Below, piece after piece: positions 30,594 to 39,299 of a DNA stretch of 64,000 bases. Numbering within the stretch: position 1 is the stretch's first letter; every line of letters begins with the position of its first letter. A model generated the notes under the pieces. The model was not told where the DNA came from, did not search any database, and was given only the letters and a program-made list of their open reading frames with translations. The position numbers and the translations under genes were made by a program. Origin of the DNA: Ramlibacter henchirensis (GTDB taxonomy: Bacteria > Pseudomonadota > Gammaproteobacteria > Burkholderiales > Burkholderiaceae_C); assembly GCF_004682015.1 (NCBI RefSeq), contig NZ_SMLM01000001.1:2170001-2234000 (forward strand). Reading direction: 5' to 3'.

Positions 30594-30914
30594 TCAGGCG
30601 GCGGCCGTCTGGTACGGGGAGGGCTGGGCGCCGGCCGGGGAGCCGCTGGTCGAGGCACCCGCGATCCGGCCCCGGATGTGGTTGCGCGCCAGCAGCTCGG
30701 CGCTGGCCAGCGCAGCGTCGGGGGTGTCGAACAGGCCGCCACCGCAGAGGTGGGCGCAGCAGCCGGGGTCTTCGCACAACGCGGCCAGCCAGAAGCTTCC
30801 CGGGCGGGTACAGCACACCTTGGCGAAACCCAGGTAGCGGCCGCTGCCGGCGCCGATTTCGTTGGCGGAACTGGCGACGTAGTAGCCGTCGAACGGCCCG
30901 GTGACACGATCCAT
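30594..30914 (-). CDS. Cysteine-rich hypothetical protein
   Basis: A 106-residue protein of no family I recognise. A cysteine cluster lies in KVCCTRPGSFWLAALCEDPG followed by CCAHLC (six Cys within ~25 residues), which could bind a metal or form disulfides. There is no signal peptide. The tail is Ala/Ser/Gly-rich. The start at 30914 follows a purine-rich GGGAGAGCAGAAG; an upstream ATG at 30944 is less well supported. Confidence 0.55.
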   Translation of the reverse strand: MDRVTGPFDGYYVASSANEIGAGSGRYLGFAKVCCTRPGSFWLAALCEDPGCCAHLCGGGLFDTPDAALASAELLARNHIRGRIAGASTSGSPAGAQPSPYQTAAA

Positions 30915-31040
30915 CTTCTGCTCTCCCGGCGCCCCTTGGCGCATTGGTGGACGGCCACTCTAGGTCGGCAGCACCGACCGGCGGTGTAGGACGGCGCCGA
31001 CGCGTGTCGGCCCCGGGCGCAGGGAGGTGGAAAAACCGTG

Positions 31041-31733
31041 CTAAATGCCTCGGGACTCCAGGCGCAACTGGCCCCGCGGTGTGAGCAAAGTCGCGCAAAC
31101 ACTGGCCGGCCCGCCGTCCTCGACGTGGAGGCCGTCCAGGCCGATCGCGTCCAGCGCCCGGCGAAGCTGCACGGCCTGCGGGTGCGCCAGGGCCAGCGAG
31201 CGCAGCGTCACGCCGGCGTCGGCCAGGGTCGCCGCCGGATGCACCTCGCCCCATTCGATCAGCATGGGCAGGCAGCCATCGAACTGCCGCTGGCCATCGG
31301 GGCGGATCGTGCTCTGCCACTTCAGCAGCCCGCGCGGGGTCATCCGCGAAGCCTCGACCACCTCGCCGCAGTCGATGCCCAGCCGGGCGAGCGCGGCCAC
31401 CGCCGCCTTCACGTCGGGGACTCGCGCGACCCAGTGCGCCAGCCTCGGGCCGTGGTCGCGGATCGTGGACTGCACCCGCGGCTCGTCCATGTCGAACCAG
31501 CGGCGGCGACCCGCCTGCGGGCCCGGCGCCGCCGGGTTGCGCGCGATGACTTCGAAATAGGCGAGCGGGTGGTCGACGCTGGCCAGCCGCAGCAGCCGGT
31601 TGTGCGTGCCCATCAGGGGATGCTCGCCGCCGGGGCCGGGAGCCACGCCGAGCGTGCTCTCGCACCAGGCCGCGCCCTGCTCGAGCGTGTCTGCCAGCAC
31701 CACGAGGTGGTCGATGCGCGCCAGGCCGCTCAT
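31041..31733 (-). CDS. Glyoxalase-like (VOC superfamily) domain protein
   Basis: A 230-residue protein with the Glyoxalase_3-type start ARIDHLVVLADTLEQGAAWC and a paired beta-alpha module. VOC proteins use a metal to act on small, often electrophilic, molecules. It is the last gene of a six-gene operon and its start overlaps the phzF stop by four bases. Its partner genes suggest detoxification or processing of the same compound. Confidence 0.82.
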   Translation of the reverse strand: MSGLARIDHLVVLADTLEQGAAWCESTLGVAPGPGGEHPLMGTHNRLLRLASVDHPLAYFEVIARNPAAPGPQAGRRRWFDMDEPRVQSTIRDHGPRLAHWVARVPDVKAAVAALARLGIDCGEVVEASRMTPRGLLKWQSTIRPDGQRQFDGCLPMLIEWGEVHPAATLADAGVTLRSLALAHPQAVQLRRALDAIGLDGLHVEDGGPASVCATLLTPRGQLRLESRGI

Positions 31734-32569
31734 AGCCGCACCTGGCCGTCGATGCAGGTGACCGACTCGCCGCCGATCCAGATGTCGCCTTTGGCATCGC
31801 GCTCGACGTGCACGCGGCCGGCCCGGCCGAGCGCGGTGCCCTGGGCCGCGATGTAGCGCTGCGGCGCAAGGCCCGCCCCGATGAGCCACTGCGCGAGCGC
31901 GGCGTTGAGGCTGCCGGTGACGGGGTCCTCCGTCATGCCGTTGTTGCCCGGAAAGAAGGCGCGCACTTCGAACGCGCAGTCCGTGCCGGGGCCGTGAGGC
32001 CCCACCACGCCGACGAACAGGCCGGCCAGCACGCCGGCGTCGGGCCGCAGCGCCAGCACCTGCGCAGCGCTGCGCAGCATCACGCCGCGCCAGTTGGGCC
32101 CGTTGTCGCACCACGCGTGCGCCAGGATGTCGCCGCGTGAAAGCCCGAGCCCACGCGCGACGAGCGCCACGTCGTCTTCCGCCAGCGGCCCGCTCTTGCG
32201 CAGCGGCGGGGCGGCGAAGGCGAGCTGGGCGCCGTCGCGGCGGATCTTCACCAGGCCGACGCCGCACTCCTGCACGACGTGTTCGGCCTTGGGCCGTCCG
32301 CCGGCCGCGAGCCAGGCGTGACAGCTGCCCAGGGTCGGGTGGCCGGCGAACGGGAGTTCGCGGCCGGGGCAGAAGATGCGCAGTTGGTAATCGGCCTGCG
32401 CGTTCTGCGGCGGCAGCACGAACGTCGCCTCCGAGAGGTTCGTCCAGTCGGTGAAGGCCTGCATCTGCTCGGTGGTGAGGCCGGCGCCGTCCAGCACCAC
32501 CGCAACCGGGTTGCCGAGATAGGACGTGGCGGTGAAGACGTCGACTTGCTGGAAGGCGCGAAGGGTCAT
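31730..32569 (-). CDS. PhzF-family isomerase
   Basis: A 279-residue isomerase/epimerase of the PhzF/DapF-like fold. The catalytic Glu lies in NLSEATFV, and the second-half motif is TEDPVTGSLNAAL; both are conserved. PhzF in phenazine synthesis isomerises a dihydro-hydroxyanthranilate, but most family members have other, unknown substrates, and no phenazine genes are nearby. It is 13 bp downstream of the GST gene and overlaps the next gene. Confidence 0.9.
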   Translation of the reverse strand: MTLRAFQQVDVFTATSYLGNPVAVVLDGAGLTTEQMQAFTDWTNLSEATFVLPPQNAQADYQLRIFCPGRELPFAGHPTLGSCHAWLAAGGRPKAEHVVQECGVGLVKIRRDGAQLAFAAPPLRKSGPLAEDDVALVARGLGLSRGDILAHAWCDNGPNWRGVMLRSAAQVLALRPDAGVLAGLFVGVVGPHGPGTDCAFEVRAFFPGNNGMTEDPVTGSLNAALAQWLIGAGLAPQRYIAAQGTALGRAGRVHVERDAKGDIWIGGESVTCIDGQVRL

Positions 32570-32582
32570 CGTGTCGCTCCGG

Positions 32583-33203
32583 TCAGGACAGGGGAAGGTC
32601 GAGCACGCCGCGCGCGGCGGGCAGCGAGCGCACATGGTCGTACCAGGAATCGAGGCGGGGTCGTGAGCGCCAGGCGAGCGGCAGGCCGCGCCAGCGGTGG
32701 ACCTCGCAGGCGATCGGGATGTCGCCGATGGTGAACACGTCGCCGGCCATGAAGCGGCGCGCGTGCAGCTGCGCTTCGAGCAGGTCCCACAGCGGCTCGG
32801 TGGCGGCGACCGAAGCATCGATCACGTCCTGCCGCCGCTGCGGCGCGGGCGTGCGCACCAGCTGCACGAAGGCGTTGCGGCCGGCCGGGTTGAGCGTGGT
32901 CTGCTGCCAATCCATCCAGCGCTCGGCATCGAAGCGGCCGCGCAGGTCCTGCGGATACTGTGCGCTGTCGCCGTAGCGTGCCGCGAGGTAGCGCACGATG
33001 ACGTTCGATTCCCAGAGTTCGAAGCCGTCGTCGTCGAGCAGCGGCACGAGTGCATTCGGGTTGCGCGCCAGGTAATCGGGCGTGCGCACGACGCCGAACT
33101 CGCCGCCGGCGTCGGTGCGCTCGAACGGCAGCTCCAGCAACTGCAGCGTGAACACCACCTTGCGCACGTTGATGGAGGACAGCCGTCCCCACAGGCGGAT
33201 CAT
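32583..33203 (-). CDS. Glutathione S-transferase
   Basis: A 206-residue GST with an N-terminal thioredoxin-like domain (RLWGRLSSINVRKVVFTLQ, with Ser near the glutathione site) and the ESNVIVRYLAARYG helix, then an all-helical C-terminal domain with the FMAGDVFTIGDIPIA N-capping motif. It should conjugate glutathione to electrophiles. The start overlaps the aminotransferase stop (ATGA). Confidence 0.9.
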   Translation of the reverse strand: MIRLWGRLSSINVRKVVFTLQLLELPFERTDAGGEFGVVRTPDYLARNPNALVPLLDDDGFELWESNVIVRYLAARYGDSAQYPQDLRGRFDAERWMDWQQTTLNPAGRNAFVQLVRTPAPQRRQDVIDASVAATEPLWDLLEAQLHARRFMAGDVFTIGDIPIACEVHRWRGLPLAWRSRPRLDSWYDHVRSLPAARGVLDLPLS

Positions 33204-34405
33204 GGACGCGCGCCCATCGCGCGGATCGCGTCGGCAAGCGCCGCGATGCCGGTGTCGATCTGCTCGACTGTCGCGGTGACGAACGACAGCCGCAGCGTGC
33301 GCAAGGCTTGCGCATCGGCGCCCTCGCCCGCGTAGAAGGCGGCGCCGGGTACGAAGGCCACGTTGGCCTGCACGGCGCGCGGCAGCAGGTCGAGCGCGCT
33401 CAGGCCGCGCGGCAGGCGCACCCACAGGAACATGCCGCCCTGCGGCGCGTTCCACTGCACGTCCAGGCCTTTCATCTCGCGCTCGAGCGCGGCCAGCATC
33501 GCGTCGCGCTGCGAGCGGTAGAGCGCGCGGATGCGCGGCAGGTGCCGCTCGAGGAAATCGCCTTCGAGCACCCGGGCCGCCATGCGCTGGTTGAAGCTAG
33601 GGCTGTGCAGGTCGGCGGCCTGCTTGGCCTGCAGCAGCTTGGGATAGAGCGCGGGCGGCGCGACCAGGAAGCCCAGTCGCAGGCCGGGCGCGAGCACCTT
33701 GGAGAAGGAGCCCAGGTAGATGCAGCCTGCGGGGTTGCGCGCGGACATCGGCGCGGGTGGCGGCTGGTCGAACCAGAGCTCGCCGTAGGGGTTGTCTTCG
33801 ACGATCGGCAGGTGCAGGCGCGTCGCGAGTTCGGCGACGGCCGCGCGCCGCGACTCGCTCATGGTGCGGCCGGTGGGGTTCTGGAAATTCGGCAGCAGGT
33901 AGAGGAAGCGCGCGCCCGCGGCCTTCGCCTGGAGGTCGTCGGGCAGCACGCCTTCGTCGTCGCTTCGCACGCCCACCGCATCCGGCTCCATCGGCGCGAA
34001 GGCCTGCAGGGCGCCGAGGTAGGTCGGCGTCTCGACCAGCACACGCGAGCCCGGGTCGAGCAACACCTTGGCCACGAGGTCCAGCCCTTGCTGCGAGCCG
34101 GTGGTGATGAGCACCTGCGACGGATCGACGGGCCAGGGCAGCGAAGCGGCGACCTTTTCGCGCAGCGGGGCGAAGCCTTCACTCGCCGCGTACTGCAGCG
34201 CGGAGGGCCCCTCCTGTTCCAGCACGTGCGCGCAGGCGGCGGCGAACTCGGAGACGGGGAAGGTCTTCGGCGAGGGCAGGCCGCCGGCGAAGCTGATGAT
34301 GCCCGGCCGCTCCGTGACCTTGAGGATCTCGCGGATCACCGAGGGGTTCATGCGCGCGGCGCGGCGCGCCAGGGTCCACGGGCTGGGCAGGTCGTTCGGT
34401 TTCAT
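33200..34405 (-). CDS. PLP-dependent class I/II aminotransferase
   Basis: A 401-residue fold-type I aminotransferase of the 2-aminoadipate/kynurenine-type group. Conserved segments are SFAGGLPSPKTFP, NFQNPTGRTMSE and the PLP lysine in GSFSKVLAPGLRLG. Its relatives transaminate 2-oxoadipate, kynurenine or aromatic amino acids, and MocR-type regulators carry the same fold. It overlaps both the EamA-transporter stop and the GST start by four bases, so it is translated with them. Confidence 0.9.
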   Translation of the reverse strand: MKPNDLPSPWTLARRAARMNPSVIREILKVTERPGIISFAGGLPSPKTFPVSEFAAACAHVLEQEGPSALQYAASEGFAPLREKVAASLPWPVDPSQVLITTGSQQGLDLVAKVLLDPGSRVLVETPTYLGALQAFAPMEPDAVGVRSDDEGVLPDDLQAKAAGARFLYLLPNFQNPTGRTMSESRRAAVAELATRLHLPIVEDNPYGELWFDQPPPAPMSARNPAGCIYLGSFSKVLAPGLRLGFLVAPPALYPKLLQAKQAADLHSPSFNQRMAARVLEGDFLERHLPRIRALYRSQRDAMLAALEREMKGLDVQWNAPQGGMFLWVRLPRGLSALDLLPRAVQANVAFVPGAAFYAGEGADAQALRTLRLSFVTATVEQIDTGIAALADAIRAMGARP

Positions 34406-35307
34406 GCGGGCTCCTGGGAAGTCTGGGGACGGACGGGCATGCGCTTGCCGATGAAGACGGTGGCGATCACGGCCAGCGCGAAGGCGAGGGTGACGCCGTC
34501 CAGCGTCTCGCCCAGCAGCGGCACGGCGAACATCATGCTGAGGAAAGGCTGGACCAGCTGCACCTGGCTGACCCGCACGGTGCCGCCCAACGCGAGGCCG
34601 CGGTACCACGCGAAGAAGCCCAGCCACATCGAGAACACCGCGACGTAAGCGAAGGCCCACCACGCGGCTGGCGGCATCGGCGTCCGGGGCAGCGTGAACC
34701 ACGCCAGCGGCAGCGTGAGCGGCAGCGCAATCACGAGCGCCCAGCAGATCACGTGCTCGGCCCGCATGCGCTGCGACAGCTGCGCGCCCCAGGCGTACCC
34801 GATCGCGGCGCAAACCATCCCGGCGAGCAGCAGAAGGTCGGCCGGATGGAGCGCGAGTCCGCCGCCCTTGAGCAGCGCGAAGGCCACCACCAGCGCGCTG
34901 CCGAGCGCCGCGCAGGTCCAGAACCCGGCGCTGGGTCGCTGCCTGTGCAGCCACGCGCCGACCGCGGCAGTCGCCAGCGGCAGCACGCCGACGATGACGC
35001 TGGCGTGCACTGCCTGCACGTTGCGCATCGCGATCGACGTGAGCAGCGGGAATCCGAACACCACGCCGGCGGACGTGATGGCCAGCGCGGGCCAGTCCTT
35101 GCGATCCGGCAGCGGCGCGCGGCTGGCGAGCAGGAACAGGGCGGAGAGCGCCGCGGCGACCACCGCGCGGCCGAGCGCGATGAACACGCCCGACATCTGC
35201 GGCGCATCGGGCGTTCCGACGGCGAGCCGCGTCATCGGCAGCGTGAGCGCGAAGATCGCCACGCCCAGCAAGCCGAGCCAGAGCCCGCGCACCTCCTGCG
35301 GCCTCAT
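34402..35307 (-). CDS. DMT-superfamily (EamA) transporter
   Basis: A 301-residue inner-membrane exporter with ten hydrophobic segments in two EamA halves. The final stretch (PFLSMMFAVPLLGETLDGVT) is the usual family motif. Members often export amino acids or related metabolites. The ATGA overlap with both neighbours puts it in the six-gene operon. Confidence 0.9.
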   Translation of the reverse strand: MRPQEVRGLWLGLLGVAIFALTLPMTRLAVGTPDAPQMSGVFIALGRAVVAAALSALFLLASRAPLPDRKDWPALAITSAGVVFGFPLLTSIAMRNVQAVHASVIVGVLPLATAAVGAWLHRQRPSAGFWTCAALGSALVVAFALLKGGGLALHPADLLLLAGMVCAAIGYAWGAQLSQRMRAEHVICWALVIALPLTLPLAWFTLPRTPMPPAAWWAFAYVAVFSMWLGFFAWYRGLALGGTVRVSQVQLVQPFLSMMFAVPLLGETLDGVTLAFALAVIATVFIGKRMPVRPQTSQEPA

Positions 35308-35918
35308 GCCAGCACCATCCACACGGCGGTGGCCAGCAGCACCAGGGCCAGCACGCGGTTGAACCAGAGCAGGCGCTTGCCGCGCGAGAGCCAGCCGCGC
35401 AGCAGCGAACCGGCCAGCGCGTAGAGGAAGTTGCTCGTGAACGCGAACAGCGGAACGACGAGGCAGATGATCGCGAGCCGCTCGCCGGGGTTGTCCGCGG
35501 GCTGTCCCGCGGCGTTGACCACCCAGCCCGCACTGAGCGTGAGCGCGAGCAGCCAGGCCTTGATGTTGACGAACTGCAGGCCGATGCCTTGCGCGAAGCC
35601 TACGTCCAGCCGCGACACATCGGCTTCGCCCAGGCGGCCGGAGCCGGACAGCTTCCATGCCATCCACACCAGGTAGGCGGCGCCCGCCCACTGGATCGCG
35701 ATGCGCAGCGTGGGCACACCGGTGACGAGCGCGCCGACACCCAGCCCGCACGCGATCATCAACAGCACCCAGCCCAGGGGCACCGCGACGCAGAAGCGCA
35801 GCGTGCGGCGCAGGCCGTGGTTGGCCGCGATCGCCGTCGACAGCGTGGTGTTCGGCCCCGGCGAGAAGCTCATCGCCGTGCAGAACGCCAGCAGCGCCGT
35901 GAGTTCGGCGGCGCTCAT
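35304..35918 (-). CDS. LysE-family translocator
   Basis: A 204-residue exporter of the LysE/RhtB family with about six membrane helices. The family motif is TAMSFSPGPNTTLSTA near the N terminus. It should export amino acids or related compounds. It is the first gene of the operon, divergent from the MocR regulator, with its stop overlapping the EamA start. Confidence 0.9.
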   Translation of the reverse strand: MSAAELTALLAFCTAMSFSPGPNTTLSTAIAANHGLRRTLRFCVAVPLGWVLLMIACGLGVGALVTGVPTLRIAIQWAGAAYLVWMAWKLSGSGRLGEADVSRLDVGFAQGIGLQFVNIKAWLLALTLSAGWVVNAAGQPADNPGERLAIICLVVPLFAFTSNFLYALAGSLLRGWLSRGKRLLWFNRVLALVLLATAVWMVLA

Positions 35919-35950
35919 CGCGGGGAGTGCGGTTGCCTGTGCATGCGGGC

Positions 35951-35985
35951 CACTGTAAGCTCGGCCCCAGTACACCACCAGTACA
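35951..35985. promoter_or_regulatory. Candidate MocR operator: repeated CCAGTACA boxes
   Basis: Direct repeats CCAGTACA at 35967-35974 and 35978-35985 (11 bp apart start to start, one helical turn), with a reversed relative CACTGTA at 35951-35957. The site lies in the divergent region between the LysE start and the MocR start. MocR proteins such as PdxR and GabR often bind direct repeats here. Confidence 0.55.
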
Positions 35986-36045
35986 GTTGGGCGGATCAGA
36001 TGGATTTCTGTATCGCTCCGCCGGCCAATACACGGGACGCTCCCC

Positions 36046-37494
36046 ATGCTGATGAAAACCTCCTCGCAGTCGCTCACCGAGCAGTTGTCCGGCCGCTTCG
36101 CCCAGCGGATCCGCGACCGGCTGCTCGCTCCCGGCGCGCGGCTGCCTTCGGTGCGCCAGTGCGCGCAGCAGCAGGGCGTGAGCCCGTCCACCGTGGTGGC
36201 GGCATACGACCAGCTGCTGGCCCAGGGTTTGGTCGAAGCGCGCAAGAACCGTGGCTTCTTCGTACGCGAGCTCACGCCGCGCGAGCCGGCGCCCACCGCG
36301 TCGCAAGCCGGCCGCGCACGCGTGCAGCCGGCGTGGGCGACGGCGACCGGCTTCGATGCGATGCGGCCGCCGACGCCGATCGATGCCACCGCGCTGATCC
36401 GCGGCATGTTCCACAAGCTCAGCCCCAAGCCCCAGCCGGGCATGGGCGTGTTCCCGCCCGAATGGCTGGAGTCGACCTTCATGCCCGCAGCGGTGCGCAA
36501 GGTGACGGGCACGCGCGTGCTGCAGGAGTTCTCGCTGCAGTACGGCGAGCCGATGGGGGATCTCGCGCTGCGCCGAGGGCTTGCGAAGAAGCTGGCCGGG
36601 CTGAACGTGCCGGCTGCGCCCGAGCAGATCATCACCACGGTCGGCGCGACGCACGCGCTGGATATCGTCAGCCGCACGCTGCTGCGCCCGGGCGATCCCG
36701 TGATGGTCGAGGAGCCGGGCTGGGCGGTGGAATTCGCGCGCCTGACGTCGCTGGGCATGCGCCTGCTGCCGGTGCCGCGCGGCCCCGACGGGCCGGACCT
36801 GGACGTGATGGCCAAGTACTGCGAGGCGCACCGGCCCAAGCTGTACATCAGCGTGAGCGTGCTGCACAACCCGACGGGCTACTGCCTTTCCCCGGGCGCT
36901 GCGCACCGCGTGCTGCAGCTGGCCAACCGCTACGACTTCCACGTGGTCGAGGACGACACGTACAGCCACATCGGGCCGGAGCACGCGACTCGTCTTTGCG
37001 CGCTCGACGGCCTGCAGCGCACGCTGCACGTCAGCGGTTTCGCCAAGATCCTGGCGCCCAACTGGCGCGTGGGCTTCGTCGCGGCGCATCCTTCGCTGGT
37101 GGAACGGTTGCTCGACACCAAGCTGCTGTCGACGCTCACCACGCCGGCGCTGCTGGAGCGCGCGCTGGCGCTGTGCATCGAGCAAGGCCAGCTGCGCCGC
37201 CACGCCGAGCGCATCCGCACGCGCCTGGACGCGGCGCGCAGCCGCAGCGTGAAGCTGGCGATGCAGGCGGGCTGCCGTTTCGCCGCCGAACCGGCCGGGC
37301 TGTTCGGCTGGGTGGACACCGGCGTGGACACCGACGCGCTGGCGCAGCGCATGCTCGACGAGGGCTACCTGCTCGCGCCCGGCGCGCTGTTCCATGCCGA
37401 GCGCAAACCCGGCACGCTGATGCGGATCAATTTCGCGACCACGCAGGACGCGGCGTTCTGGAAGAAGTACTCGGAGCTGGTGCGCCGCATGTAG
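36046..37494 (+). CDS. MocR/GntR-family transcriptional regulator with aminotransferase fold
   Basis: A 482-residue regulator. Residues ~5-80 are a GntR winged HTH (RDRLLAPGARLPSVRQCAQQ, SPSTVVAAYDQLLAQGLVE). The rest is a class I aminotransferase-like domain with NPTGYCLSPG and the PLP lysine in VSGFAKILAPNWR. It probably uses PLP plus an amino ligand to sense its inducer. It is divergent from the six-gene operon and is the likely regulator of it. Two ATG codons (36046 and 36052) could start it. Confidence 0.92.
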   Translation: MLMKTSSQSLTEQLSGRFAQRIRDRLLAPGARLPSVRQCAQQQGVSPSTVVAAYDQLLAQGLVEARKNRGFFVRELTPREPAPTASQAGRARVQPAWATATGFDAMRPPTPIDATALIRGMFHKLSPKPQPGMGVFPPEWLESTFMPAAVRKVTGTRVLQEFSLQYGEPMGDLALRRGLAKKLAGLNVPAAPEQIITTVGATHALDIVSRTLLRPGDPVMVEEPGWAVEFARLTSLGMRLLPVPRGPDGPDLDVMAKYCEAHRPKLYISVSVLHNPTGYCLSPGAAHRVLQLANRYDFHVVEDDTYSHIGPEHATRLCALDGLQRTLHVSGFAKILAPNWRVGFVAAHPSLVERLLDTKLLSTLTTPALLERALALCIEQGQLRRHAERIRTRLDAARSRSVKLAMQAGCRFAAEPAGLFGWVDTGVDTDALAQRMLDEGYLLAPGALFHAERKPGTLMRINFATTQDAAFWKKYSELVRRM

Positions 37495-37506
37495 GCGGCG
37501 CGGCGG

Positions 37507-39216
37507 TCACAGCATCTCGTCGGGGGCGAAGGGCGCGAGCAGGTTGACGAGCAGGCGCAGCTTGAGCGGCGCTTCCGGCTCGCTGGTCGCGTCCTGGAAG
37601 GGCGCGCCGGGCGGCGCGCGCCAGCGCAGCCCTTCCGGCCCCTGCTCCAGTCGGTAGGCGCCGCGCGCGAAGCTGGATTCGATGAGCGAGGCGCAGGCCT
37701 GCGCCAGCGACTGGCTGCGGATGACGAGCCCGACCTCGCTGTTCTTCAATTGCGACCGCAGGTCCAGGTTCATCGAGCCGATCACGGCCAGGTGGCGGTC
37801 GATGATCACGGCCTTGGAGTGCAGGCTGGCGCGGGACCGGCCGCTCTTGGAGCCTCCCGCCGCGCTGCCCAGGCTGATGCCGGCGTTGCTGGAACTGCCG
37901 GAACTGCCCGAGCCGCCTTCGAGCCCGGCCGACGCGGGATCGGCCCGCATCTCGTACAACTCCACTCCCATGGCGAGCAGGTCGGGCCGGTAGCGGCGGT
38001 AGCCGGCGTGCGCCGCGGGGGCGTCGTTGGACGCAAGCGAATTGGTGAGCACGCGAACCGCGACGCCGCGCCGGCGCAGCTCGGCCATCAGCTTCATCAT
38101 GTCCGCGCCCGGCACGAAGTAAGGCGAGATGATCAGCACCTCGCGCTGGGCCTGCTGGATCAGGTGCAACAGGCCGTCTACGGCGGTGTCGCGCCGGTCC
38201 ACTTCATCGTCGCCGGGGCCGACCTTGCCGGGCTTGTCCACCAGCAGCACGGCCGGCGCCCAGGTGATCGGTGCGCGCTGCAGGTCCATCGGCGGGCGGC
38301 GCGCCGACACCACAGCGGTCGCAGTGACATTGGGCAGCACGGTGCCGGACGGCGACATCGAGACCGGCTGCACGTTGCCCGCGGGCTCGCGGGCAGGATC
38401 GCTCGATTTCGCGGCCGGTTCCTTCTGCAGGCGTTCGAGGTCCGGCGGCTTGAGCAGCGCCTGCACGGGATAGGCGAGTTCGTCGTTCCAGTAGCGGTCG
38501 AAGCTGGCCGACATCTGCCGCACGATCGCGCCGGCCGCGAGCACGTCGAGGTCGACGAAGTTGCTCTTCTGGTCGCCGCCGAAGTACTCGTCGCCGAGGT
38601 TGCGTCCGCCCGTGATGCCCCAGGCGTTGTCCGCGATGAACAGCTTGTTGTGCATGCGCTTCTGCATGCTCTCGACGTCGTGCAGCGAACCGAGGATGCG
38701 TCCGAACAGCGAGCCGCGCGGACCGGGCAGCGGATTGAACAGGCGGATCTCGACGTTGGGCTCGAAGGCCAGGCGCAGCACCTGCGCGTCCTCGCCGACG
38801 GTGTTGAAGTCGTCCAGCAGGATGCGAACGCGCACGCCGCGCCGGGCGGCCGTCCGCATGCGGTCCAGCAGCACTTCGGTGCTCGCGTCCGCGTGGATGG
38901 CGTAGTACTGCAGGTCCAGGCTGCGCTGGGCGCCTTCGATCAGTGCAAGGCGGCTGGTGAAGGCGGCATCGACGCTGTCCAGCAGGGTGAAGCCGGATTC
39001 GCTGCGCGCACGCGCCTGCGCACGGCGGCTTTGCACGAGCCGGCCGAGGTTTGTCTGGTCCGGTGCGTCAAAAGCCCGCGACGGCGTGCGCTCCACGTTG
39101 GCAGGCAGGCTCGAGCAGGCCGAGCCCCAGGCGGAAAGCAGCAGCAGCGCGAGAACGCGCCAGAACCAGCCCGGCGCGCGGGGGCGGTCGCTGCGGGAAG
39201 GCGATGGCGCAAGCAT
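37507..39216 (-). CDS. Phospholipase-D-family lipoprotein (cardiolipin-synthase-like)
   Basis: A 569-residue lipoprotein (lipobox in LLLSAWGSACSSL). Two HKD motifs are complete: HNKLFIAD (His189, Lys191, Asp196) and HSKAVIID (His466, Lys468, Asp473), each followed by a G-x-N/M-N loop. Unusually, a ~34-residue Ser/Gly/Ala-rich insert (430-463) lies just before the second HKD, and a Pro/Ser-rich linker (~267-308) between the halves. The enzyme may make or break phospholipid phosphodiester bonds; it resembles periplasm-facing PLD proteins rather than ClsA (no membrane helices beyond the signal). Confidence 0.87.
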   Translation of the reverse strand: MLAPSPSRSDRPRAPGWFWRVLALLLLSAWGSACSSLPANVERTPSRAFDAPDQTNLGRLVQSRRAQARARSESGFTLLDSVDAAFTSRLALIEGAQRSLDLQYYAIHADASTEVLLDRMRTAARRGVRVRILLDDFNTVGEDAQVLRLAFEPNVEIRLFNPLPGPRGSLFGRILGSLHDVESMQKRMHNKLFIADNAWGITGGRNLGDEYFGGDQKSNFVDLDVLAAGAIVRQMSASFDRYWNDELAYPVQALLKPPDLERLQKEPAAKSSDPAREPAGNVQPVSMSPSGTVLPNVTATAVVSARRPPMDLQRAPITWAPAVLLVDKPGKVGPGDDEVDRRDTAVDGLLHLIQQAQREVLIISPYFVPGADMMKLMAELRRRGVAVRVLTNSLASNDAPAAHAGYRRYRPDLLAMGVELYEMRADPASAGLEGGSGSSGSSSNAGISLGSAAGGSKSGRSRASLHSKAVIIDRHLAVIGSMNLDLRSQLKNSEVGLVIRSQSLAQACASLIESSFARGAYRLEQGPEGLRWRAPPGAPFQDATSEPEAPLKLRLLVNLLAPFAPDEML

Positions 39217-39299
39217 GGCCAGAGCACTTTAGAGGCCTGCTCGGCCGCGCGGGGGCCGAGAAAGGTCAGCCGTGGCCGCCAGTTCGCGACGGCGCAGCC

